A DNA stretch of 64,000 nucleotides from Chalara sp. BL73 (taxonomy: Eukaryota; Ascomycota; Leotiomycetes; Helotiales): positions 558,001 to 622,000 of the forward strand of contig CAKJVC010000006.1 of assembly GCA_918026815.1 (NCBI GenBank), given 5' to 3'. This document shows positions 1 through 10,901 of the stretch, in pieces (the stretch's first letter is position 1; each line of letters starts with the position of its first letter). Made by a program: the position numbers and the translations under genes. The notes under the pieces were generated by a model. The model had not been told where the DNA came from, ran no database searches, and saw only the letters and a list, made by a program, of their open reading frames with translations.

Positions 1-61
1 GAAAACCCTAACGCACCACCTGCTAATTTTTATTTGCACCCCTACGAAAACACGCTATTCT

Positions 62-83
62 CCCCCCCCCCCCTTTTTTTTTT
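62..83. repeat. C-run followed by T-run
   Basis: An uninterrupted run of C is followed directly by a run of T. It is a simple homopolymer and its exact length may be affected by sequencing. Confidence 0.8.
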
Positions 84-750
84 CTGCCTTCCCTTCCTTC
101 CGCCAGACTTTTGACTAGGTGGGTGTGGCCACATACGCGTGCTGGAGATGATGAGAATTTTTTACTACAAGTATTTTTATTGTTATTATTTTGTTTTGTT
201 TTGTTTTATTTTAAGAAAAAATTCTAATCACGAGAAAGACTGGCAAGCCTGTAGGGATAACCAGATTTCCTAATGCTTCTGCGGGTCTTTCAACCATAGT
301 ATCCCGAGACGACTTGACGCGGTTGTGCATTTACTACGTAAGTATTTATTCACATACATACATATCGCACTACAGCACATACATTCAATTTGAATGTTCA
401 GCACATCGTAGAGCCCGGGGTAGGGTTTCCATCGCTATAGGCCCTCCTCCTTAGTGTTACCGACAGGCAGAACTATTTCGGTAAAATTACACCTCCATCA
501 GATCTGACCATAAGTCTTCCTGATATTGTTTTTGGCGGAGGATGGGCGGGTTTGAGATTTGAGGGGGCGAAAGGGATTGGCTATTCTGAGCTGAACGCGT
601 TTGTAACAGTTAACGTCAACTAACTGGTGTGTCAAAGTACTGCTGTAAGGGAGAGCACGCTTCATGTCCATAAGGGAACGACTATCAATCAAATCGTCCG
701 CCCCTTCATGTTACTCTACTTTACTAAGGTCACCCACTGCAAGCGCTAAC

Positions 751-790
751 CATCATCATCATTATTATTATTATCATCATTATCATCATC
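751..790. repeat. CAT/TAT trinucleotide microsatellite
   Basis: About 13 tandem trinucleotides switch between CAT and TAT. The open frame across it (a His/Tyr run) is a by-product of the repeat, not a gene. Confidence 0.9.
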
Positions 791-3700
791 GTTCGTCATT
801 GTCATCATCGCCCATTATCAGGCCGGTGGACTTGATGAGTAAGCATACTATTTTATGATCGTGTGGTCTTTGGTTGGGGTTCGGTGAGGAACCGCCATTC
901 CCCTCCCTGATGACTTTTGATTATTTACCGTCGTCCCGACGAGAGACACATCGTGGAGGCACAAGTTGCTTCGTAATTTCGGCGGTGGGCCAGCTACCCT
1001 GAATCCTGATCCACTCACCTGCTCTTAACCAACCACAACTATCTATTATCCAATACGCACACCACTCAAAGGCACACCCTCCACCACCAAGACACGAGAA
1101 AAGACCAGCGGTGTGGCAAATAGACTGATCACAACTTTCGGACTCATGAGCAACAGAGAAACAAAAAAAAAAAAAAGGCGAAAGCCCAATCAAATATCCA
1201 AGAGACACCACCCCAATTAACTGCTGAACATGGGGGGGCTGATCCATTCTACTGTATTGACCATCTCCTGCCTGTCGTCGTCATGACTTTCACGGGGGGA
1301 GCGTTGCCTCTCACTCCAGCCTACTAGTAACTAACTCTAGTCTGCCACCACCACCATCATCATCAGAGTCATCGGGGTCATGTTGATCAAAGCTGTCAAT
1401 TTTGTTCATTCGTATCCGTCAACGTGTGAAGGACACCTGGACATTGTACATAGATGAAATGCGTCAGGGAACCATGCGACCTCAACAGCCGTTCTGGACC
1501 GCTCGCTGACACATCCAGTCCTTTTATCAGACTCCATAGGTACAGTAGAACGGACCTCCAGCACATGAATGCGTCGTGACCATCAGCCAACAAACCAACA
1601 ATCCAAAAGTCATTCTTGCTGTACACCTCCAACGATCTTCAATGCACCAATCAGGAAAAATTACGACGACGAGCCAATCGAACCCGAAGTAAGTACGACG
1701 TGCTACAGTACTGTGATTCATTATACTTTCCGACCCTAACTTTCCATGGCTTAAATGGTTGTCTACTGAAATGGAGTTGGTCAATAACCTCTAAGGCTGG
1801 AAGGTCAGAATTGCATTAGTATCCTCAAAACCCCTCAGATCACGGCTGGGCAAACAAGGGAGGGAAAAAAACCGTAGTGTCACACTCATCGACCGGACCT
1901 GCAGATTCTGTATCCCTCTAACCGGTGGGGAAAAGCATGAGGGTTATCCGTCACTAACCATTTCGATGCTCCAAAAGAGGAGGTCATGCCATCAGTTGCA
2001 GATTTCTTCATCTCCTAGCGGATCATGTTTCTACGACTTTCCCCGTTTATCATATTTTTTACTCTACTGATGCATGTCAAATGTCTGCACGATTGCAGAA
2101 ATAGCCTCTTTTGACTGACTCCAGCGCGGCAGCGGTAGCAGGCAAGACAATGTTTGAGCCGTGGGATAATCTTGACTGAAAGCTGTGTGGACGGCACCAT
2201 ATGCAATGCAACTCTTCATACACAACAAGAAGCTACGTGTAGTTCCGTATTCTTCAGCCTGACGATGATCCACCGAGGTTGGTTCAACGGAATCAAGGAG
2301 AATGATCTTAATGCCGGCTCCCGAAGTTATCCATTTCTTTCCCACCAAGAAATCATGATTGAGGCGTTGATGTTGAAAAGCCACAATTTCATCCACTCTT
2401 CTCCTCCTTGGTTGTGCCAGGCTTCTGGATGGTCACGGCTCTAAGGGTTTGGCTGCTACTGCCGCCTTGCTGACTCGAGTACTACAAATATCGAACCTTT
2501 CCCTAAATTCGTTTACCACTTGCGACGTGGGGATACCAACTTCGAAAACAATAGCAGGATGATTCTTATATCTAAATCTAGATGTTAGGGGTTGAGGACT
2601 TGGCCCAGAGTGTGAAGATCCTGCAAAGAGACCAGACTTTGATTGAATCATTAGTGTCAGATGTAAAAGCCCCTGACACTCTGACTAAGGTCAATACGGC
2701 CTAGTCTCTGGTAGGCACGAATAAGGAATAGCTCGGTGTCAAAATTCTTCAAGTACAGGCGACGGGTTAGACCGGCCAAAAGGCTCCAAATTCGTTCCCG
2801 CTTACATGCCTGGTATTCCGTATTGAAACGGATATCGACGATGAGGTTACGACAGCGAGATCACTTGCAGCATCAAAGGCACATATCTTTCCCGAATCAA
2901 CAGCTTATGTGTGCAAAATATCATATGTCAGGTAATATATAATACTCAATCATGACAATCCGCATGACGACAATAAACGTCCACTTAAATTCTGGCAAAC
3001 GTGGCTCATTCATAAATCCCGATATAACCCTTGCGGAACTCTTGTAGAAAGACAAATCCGTCTTTCGCCTTTCGGTCCTTCGTCCTTGGAGATCGAGTCG
3101 GAACCCACGAACACCAGCCAACAGGCGCGATCACCGACATACAGAGCAATGTTATCGCTCTCTTCCCCATCCTTAAAGGCCAGAATAATCATGGCGCTCG
3201 GTTTTAAAAAACCCCCTCTTGACCACTTCATGTTCCTCTTCGAGACATGATTTGCGGGCCTGACGTCGGCAGGCGTTTCTTTCCTCCGAAGCTGTTCCTT
3301 CAAAAAGAGATGGAACCACTAAACTACCAGCTGTACTGGTAGAAGTCAAGGTTACATACAGAAGAACGGCCGCCGTGGCTATCGGAGTGTCCTCATATTG
3401 TAGCTTCGATGTCATCACCTGCAACTAAGAGGTGCCCTCCCACGCTTTGCAGCCCAATCCAAGCCTGCATCGCAGTGCATGCGACCGCCGGTTGGTAGTC
3501 TCCGGCGGAATGGTTTTGCTATTGCTTTTGCTGCTGATTATAAGCCGATTCGGCGAGAAAGTAAAATCCTGCAATTGTCCTCAATGAGGCAGTTCAGGTC
3601 GTTCATCAGGATCTGCTCAGACGGGACATAGTACAACCAGCTGTCAAACGACTTCGGGCTGCATCGATACAAAATATGCTCAATATACCGTACTTTGAAC

Positions 3701-6700
3701 ACCTCCAAAGGTAGAGTCACAATGCCTATGCTCAGTCAAAGCCAAGAATTGCCGCCTACTGTATGTGCATTTCAAATCAATACCCCGCCTCCCAATAGTT
3801 ACCCCCATTCTAATATGAAGAAACGGCTTCTGGCCTTTCATCCTCGTGTGTGCTAGCACAAATTAAAGCTATGTCCAATACCCACTAAATGGAGTATCAC
3901 GTCCACCAGGCTGCCATACGGATCCGAGCATCTGAACTACTGACTGAGACAGCCACGTTGGCAGACGTCCCACATCTGCCATCCTCTGCAGACGCAGGTG
4001 GAAAGGAAGCGCCGGTTCTTGGAAAGCTGCAAGCGGGAGTGGGATGATCAGGATCCAGGAAGTGGTGGAGTGAGCCGGATGTCACCTCGATCTGACGACC
4101 AGATGCAGGTGAGGATGCCTAGGAAGGCAATACACGTGACTTGCCACTCCTGCCTGAGTCACCTTTGCTTCTACTTTGATTGCTTAGTGAAGGTTTATCA
4201 GCAAATGACTCTTCCCGTGATAATTATACAAACGAACAGGGTTCGAGAGCTTCTATTAGCCTGTGAAAGTTGGTGGCATGGCTTGGCTCTTAGTCACATG
4301 ATCATGATTCTTCAACCATGCTTGAAACTTCCTCACACTATTCAACCTTTTCATATTCCTTTATATCCTGATGCTGTATTATATGCTATTTGGTTTCTTT
4401 GTTACTTAGCATAATGATCGTTCCAAACAGATGGGAGAAATTATAATCTCATAAAGCAAGATTTGTTCTTCAGATCTAGTGGTCTATGGCAAAGTGTCTG
4501 TGGTGACGGTTATATAAAATGTGGCATAGGCAGCGACGGTTAAGTGTTACTTTGCATAAGATATGCTGCTTTTAGGTTGAGATCCATCCGGAATCCTGCA
4601 TGCATCTTCCGAGGATTCATGTTTCCTCATGAAAGTTTCTGAATTAGCCAGTTCAAAACCTGTTTGTGTATGCAGGAGACCATTTTTTCTCTTAGTTACA
4701 ATGTCATAGGCTTGATTGTTCCCAGATTTGCCTATGCTATTAGAGAAATTTCCATTTTCCATCGATCTCCGTTCAGCATGATCCGCTCAACACACCTGCC
4801 CCCTTTGCCACGATAGCGATCTGTCATGAACTATGAAAACATCTAGTCTGTGGCATCAAATTTCTGACCCCTTTGTATTGGGGCTGAATACCTGGATTCC
4901 AGATCCCCGAAGTATTGCCTGATGGCACCCTTCATGACTACATGCAAGAAATGCATCTTTGCTCTCTTAAATAACCTCATTGGGAGTGAAGAACTGATAT
5001 TGGGTGATATCCAGTCATAAGAACCATTCACTTCTGCTGATTTAGCATTTCAAATTCTTACTCAGGTCTCCATTTCCCTTACTTAAGCGTCCAGAGATAT
5101 ATATATCAGGTCAGTACCAAGATTCTTGGAGCAAGCACCTGGGAGCCAGATACAGCTAAGCAGAAAGCACTTTGATTCGTTGGCCACTTGAATTCCACTT
5201 CCAGAGTAAATAATAATATTAGTTCTTCTTAATTGATATAATTGACTCTTCAATTCATTCTACCAAGACTTGAATACCCTCATCCAGCCTTTCGCTGCCA
5301 TCTCTTGTGTCGCCGTCCTCCAACAGTATGCTTGCACAAAGCGCAATGATTCTCCAGCCAGAGCCATTTCAGCAGACCGACATCCGAGATCCAACTCTCC
5401 CTAACGAGAACCAGGAGTGCAATGAAACGCCGCTTCAAACCCCCTCACAAAGAGCCTCCACCCTTGGATGGCGCTTGAAGTAAGATCTAAGCTTGCACGG
5501 AGGACCGGGAGGGTAAGCATGCACATATTTATCGACGTACGGTACAGTACATGCGTGGCAGGCAGCGCTTTTCAAAGGTTCGAAATGTACCGCCTTGACA
5601 TTCGTGATTCCCGGCTCAAAGTATGGTATTCACGGTTCGTGTCTAGAAATGCTCTTTGCAAAAGTCAACAGGTATGCACCTCTCCATTTCACGGTTGCTT
5701 GGCCCGAATGAACCTAGAATGAGGGTTAGAAAGGTTGCGGCAGATGACGTCGAGCGCGGAAGGAGTGCTGGCTACCAAGCGCATACGTGTAGTTAGTTAC
5801 TCTTGTGGTTTCTCTCCTCGAACATGGCTCCGCCAAGCAGGGACATTCAACTGCGCATGTCAAACCCAGACTTTAAGTATTGCTGTCGCTTCACTCCTTG
5901 CTGCCAAACGCCTCCTCCCTACGCCGGGTTAGTACGTGCTGGTCCTTCAGCACCCATCGCTCATCGATCTTGTCACGCCGCAAACCGCACAGTCTGCATG
6001 ATCCATCCCGATCGACCAAACAGCCGTTCAAACCAGGAAACGCTACCCTGCTCATATCATCATCCCTTCCTCGGAACTACTCGGGCCTTCTTTGTTATCC
6101 TGATGTCCCTGCCTGCTTAGCAGGACCTTATTTATCGACGTCTGTCACGCGTGCGTAAGAGCAAGTCGTGCTCTAACCCCAGGGAGACATGCATCCACGG
6201 CTTGCAATGGAATTTTCTTTCAGAATCAAAGGATGCGAGTTCTCAGCGTGACTGGCCGGTTTTAAATATGTACCTACGGCGTAGCCTTGGAGCCTCAGCA
6301 ATAATAATCAAATTTGCCGATCTCAATCCCTAGAAGAAGTTGTGGGAGGCGGGGATACTTTTACACGTTAACCCCTTGAACGGATGTCGCTGTGTCCTTG
6401 TTGCATACGAATACGAACTAGAGCGGTTCTCCTGTTATTCGCAACCGGATATATAAAATTCACCTCTTGCCGTCAATGCCTCTCTTGTTGTTGTTTTCCT
6501 CATGCTTAATGCCGGTGGCCTCCCTCCGTGTTGATATCACGCCGGCTACAATTCACATTACAGGTGGTATCTCAAATCCGCCTGCCTTTATCTCTGGATC
6601 TAGACCTAGGGCGTTATCCCCAGGGGCCTGATATATCCGTTCCTCTGCGCCGGATCATGTTCTCCTTCCTTTATATGTGTCGGAGCCCATACCCAGAGCA

Positions 6701-7046
6701 GCTTACTTATTGATATGAAATTAAGTAGCAGGTTTTTCTTTAAGCTTTCAGAGCTATGTTATTTCCGCTTTGCACGGTGATTCTGACACTCGCACGGGCA
6801 TGTGGCGGTGAAAACCGTTAAATATGCGGTCGCGTGTGTGATGCTCATCACAAGAACGATTTGCGAGACTTGCGTTTTTATGCGAGAAGAGGTGATGTTG
6901 TTGGATTTGGAGACTTTGCCTTTGTTGCATCGGGAAATGTGTAAGAGTTTGCTACGGCTACAGGTATAAGTAGAAACTACAAAGCAGTGTCGCAGCATTA
7001 AACAACTAATCGGCGCTAGGTTCTGCTGTTGTTTGATTTCTCGTTG

Positions 7047-7351
7047 TCAAATATTTAACCTGCTGCTCGTGCCTACTTCACTCTTCATTTTCAGCACATA
7101 CCCCATCATGCCGCATGTGTTATGATCTCTCTTCCACTCGCTTTTGATACTCAACTCTGAACCAGCGCCTCCGCCTTTGGCTTCCTTAAAAATTGTAGGT
7201 ACGTCCTGATCCCTGTCCATTCCCTTCTTGCTGTCCTTCGCGAGCCGCTGCTTTGTTTCCATGGGGAACGCGGCATATTTAACGATGTTATCATGTAGAT
7301 AGGAGGAGCTAGGAGCTTGGTCAAGGCTTTGGACGTTTGGATATTCACGGT
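7047..7351 (-). pseudogene. possible coding remnant, unrecognised
   Basis: A minus-strand frame stays open for about 100 codons after an in-frame TGA and ends at 7047. Its peptide looks like real protein rather than random sequence, with a segment reading KYAAFPMETKQRL, then DQDVPTIF and a GGGAGSELS stretch. No complete gene could be built: upstream frames are interrupted, and no start codon with signal or domain was found. It could be the last exon of a decayed gene or a chance open frame. I do not recognise the family. Confidence 0.25.
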
Positions 7352-7933
7352 TTCACAGGCAGGAATATGAGTTCTCGGGGGTCGATACTAGGTTTTCAAT
7401 CACTTTGTTCTTTAAGACTTCATACTTTTGTGAAACAAACTTTGTAAGAACAAGACACATGGGAGGTAGAAGGCAATAGTTTGCTGTAGGACGTTGATAG
7501 AGTTGCACAGTTTGATGCCTGGTCGTCAGGAGAGATTTGTGCCCATTTCTTGTTGCCAGGCATTCCCATATCACGGTGAAGTGTGCCATTATTTATTGTT
7601 GTTGATTTATTCCTGGTATCATAACCACTCTGTCCTACGTGTTAGTCTTAACGCTGTTACTAAGTTTGTTGTTTACTCTAGTGGGTTCCAGCTATAAAAC
7701 ATGAATGCCGCGCTCTAATGTCATCCCTGAAATATATCTTGAGCTTTCTATATCCCGCTTATCTCATATATATTACTAATTTCTGTAGTCCCTTACGATA
7801 TCACACATTGAGTTCAAAGATAAATTTATACTTGCTTGAAGTAACCTTTTCCTTACCCAAAAATTGTTTCGTTACTTGGGATGATAATTTCATACATTCA
7901 TTATAGATCCCGCATTACATACTTGCTCCTACC
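7352..7933. other. intergenic
   Basis: AT-rich sequence with no supported gene. It lies downstream of the surface-protein gene (minus strand) and probably carries its 3' untranslated region. Confidence 0.6.
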
Positions 7934-8973
7934 TTATAATTGGCCTCCGCCTAGCAGCTCATGCCGCGTATGAGGCGTCCCGTCAACTTCCGGCAACGGA
8001 GGTCGGTTCTCATGGCCACTATATACTGTCGTCGCCTGTGCCAACCCTTTATCTGTATCCCCCTGCGGCGGCTGGTGAATCCTCGTCCCTGTTCCCGACA
8101 AGCCGCGCTCTAGCTTCCGCCTAAATATCGACCGAAAAATGAAGAACTGCGCGATTCCCAAAAAAGCAGCTCCTCCAAGCGCACCACCCACTGCGGCACC
8201 AATAGCCGTATTCTTCTTAACCATCTCTGAATCATTATTCTGTTCGGGGCTTTTGTTCTCAGCAGCTTGTTTGCCACCAGTTGGACACGTTGCATTTCCT
8301 GATGCGAGCGAATTTCTGGTCGTTGTGGTGGTAGTGACTGAGGATTCATCAGGAGAAGTGGGTGATGGGTTCTCTTTCACCTCCGTGCCATTGAATATGA
8401 AGAATCCTTGCTTGGAATTGCAGCATGGTGTCCCAACGATGGATAGACCGCAGCAGTAACTCCCGTCGCCGCATACAGTAATCGGTGCAAGCAAATCGCC
8501 CCACACGGTGCCGTCATTATCTAGGAGATAAGCCGTTAGTTATAATGAGACGATCCTCAATTACCATGATTTTCCCAGACTATTCTCAGGTATGACATCT
8601 GAGCCTTCGCCTGACTTAAAGCTCGTTTCAAAAAGCAGGAAATCAACCTACCGGCACTTAAGTTTGCACAAACGCTAACACATCCACTGCTCTTCCACGT
8701 TCGGTCACTACATCCTCGTCGCCAAAGACTACCATCATCGTTCAGGCAAAGCCATGAACCCGCCTGTCCACCCACTTCCACACATTTATCAGCGCCGCTT
8801 GCACCAAAAGGGTCCATCGACTGGCAGCACATGGACCCTTGGAAGGCGCCATTAGTCGGGCATTGGTAAGTAACGGTACTGTTAAGTTGGGCGCCGGAGG
8901 GGAGATAGCAGTTTGCGGCATTGCAGAGGGGGAGAAAGAGGGAAGTGAAGAAGAGAAAGTGAGGGGCATGCAT
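7934..8973 (-). CDS. Cys-rich single-pass surface protein
   Basis: Two-exon model, 8973-8652 and 8520-7934, encoding 302 residues. The donor GTAGGT and acceptor CTAG restore phase exactly (G|AT gives Asp). Residues 1-19 form a signal peptide (MHAPHFLFFTSLFLPLCNA). About 130 residues follow with many Cys in CC and C-x(n)-C patterns, then a Ser/Thr/Asn stalk with a run of Thr, then a Gly/Ala-rich transmembrane segment around residue 205-230 followed at once by basic residues (FRRKLER), and a cytoplasmic tail of about 60 residues. This layout is common among ascomycete plasma-membrane proteins of unknown function. A role in surface sensing is possible but not shown. The family is not named here. 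Confidence 0.8.
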
Positions 8974-10901
8974 AGCTGCTGAGGATGGCGGAAGTACGCT
9001 GTCGGGGAGGGAGAGAGAGAATAAGGGACGCCGAGATTTATTATAGGTTGCACACGTTTACGACACATGGACGGGGCTGATAGCTGTTTGCCATCTATTG
9101 CAACAACGATGGGATGAAGGTTATGATTCTGTCAAAGGGTGAAGCGCGAGAAAACTGGAGGCGGTTGCAGGAGGCTCTTTCAAGCATATATGGGCTTGGG
9201 GCCTCGTGTATTTGCACTAGTTATTGGGCGGAATGATGCGTTATACACAAACTACTCTTTGGCATATACATATGTTCTCTTTCCCTCTAGACAGCTTATT
9301 TTACGAATAGATATGTGTGCATTCGGTATCGATTAAGGACCCTTCTGAAAACTGGCCTTATTGAGTGTTTGAGATTAAGATGCATATGTGATGTGCAAAG
9401 CCCGATATATGAGTTCGATTAATCTATATGTATTGTTGCTGAAAGAAAAGAGAATATTGGCTGGAAGGTCCTCCTACACCTCTTATTTCCAATTTTTGCA
9501 GCACTCGGCTTGGATAAGAGCCATAAAGACAACTAGACTATACTATAAACTGCCTAAACTTAGACCGCAAGAAGCTTCTGAATCCAGCGTGGGGCTAATA
9601 TATTGTACCTTGCTATTTCTATGTTGAGATAGGATATTTGTTGTAATTGGCCATAAATGTCTTCCTGCCCTGGCTAATCAGTTTACCAAACCTCTCTTGA
9701 AACTTAACCTAAACGGCAACTATAGGAGGACCTTATGGCCTTCCTGGCGCTAAACTTCCTAGAGCCGACCTTCTTAACATCAATCTTATCCTAGTTAAAT
9801 GTATTTTGTTTTGTGTAAGTGTTAAGAAAAAAGTTGAAATCATAAAGGTGAAGAGGAAAAGCAAGCATGCCAAGACAGGTATTTGCATTTCTTTTTTCTT
9901 TCCTTTTTCGGGGGCACTCTTTTTGTATCACCTTCATAATACAAATTATAATCAGTTAACACAAAGGCCGATGCTACAAAGGTTAGCCAGGGAGGTCAAC
10001 ACCAAGGAGGTTAGCGCCAGGAAGGCATATATACCACGAATGCGCGGCCTTAGCAATTCTGCGATGGCAAGAGATAAGAAACTATTTGATTTGCAGACTA
10101 CTTCTTTCCTATCTCTCAACAGAAAGAGAATATTTTCACATATTGACTTTGCTTCTTGCTCCACAAAATTCAAAATATGAGGCGGGAATACTTTCCAAAG
10201 CTTAACTGTAAACGTATCAAGAATCAAAAGGCCTTTCCAGTAAGTTGTAACATCAACAAAACGTCTCGAGAAGTGTTTTATCCTGGACCACCTAAGCTAG
10301 GTTTTGTTCCGTTGTTGTTGAGGATTACGATAGTATGTCTGCACAAGAAAGTCTGTAACCTCCCAGTAAAGGAACACTTTGTGATGCGAATGCCTCGTGA
10401 TACGGTGATTAAATCGATTTGTGTTTACGGGTTTGCAAGCAGAGAACAACTAGGGCAGCGGATATGGCAAGAAAGGTAGATCAATAGACGCTGTTAGAAG
10501 ATAATAGGGAAGGGGGTTGTGGTTGCAAATGAGAGGCTCCCAAGAACTCTTCTATGAATTAAGCACCCGCAATACTGACTTAAAGCATGTGTTAGAGAGT
10601 CCAACATGTTATCTGGGCTCCTCCTCAGTCTCCCCAATAAGACTCACTGATATATATCACGTGATGGACACAACATTCACCCCTTACTTATAAGCGAGTC
10701 TCATTTAATGGAAAATATTGTAAACAAAAAGCAATATCAACATATGTAAAGGCTTGCGAAGAGATGTTTCTTTAATGCTATATGACCACTGATATATCAA
10801 CACATAAGGACTGGATTAGTCATCATGCTCAGCCTCTAATCTCAATCTGCACACCGAGCGGAATACTTTCGCTCTCCTCTGTGCCCGTCAGGCCCTCAAA
10901 G
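8974..10901. other. intergenic, AT-rich
   Basis: Nearly 2 kb between divergent genes. Many short open frames but no recognisable domain. The proximal part should hold the promoters of the surface-protein gene and the HET gene. A CACGTG hexamer sits near 10658, upstream of the HET gene. An in-frame ATG at 10782 could extend the HET protein by 40 residues. Confidence 0.55.

Larger units (their letters stand above)
1..7046. other. gene-poor, partly AT-rich region
   Basis: No convincing gene was found. Open frames are short, overlap on both strands and lack recognisable motifs. The most protein-like are minus-strand frames at about 3010-3303 and 3538-3720, neither resembling a family I know and neither extending through plausible introns. 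About 4150-5260 is visibly AT-rich and could be old decayed repeat DNA, but no reverse transcriptase, integrase or transposase motif and no terminal repeat was seen. The single CCCTAA-like string at base 6 is not a telomere array. Confidence 0.6.

Noticed and set aside
1..30. Telomere-like CCCTAA at the left edge
   Set aside because: A single copy only, with no tandem array.
4150..5260. Possible decayed retrotransposon in AT-rich DNA
   Set aside because: No recognisable gag, protease, integrase or reverse-transcriptase motif and no terminal repeats could be seen; composition alone is not enough.
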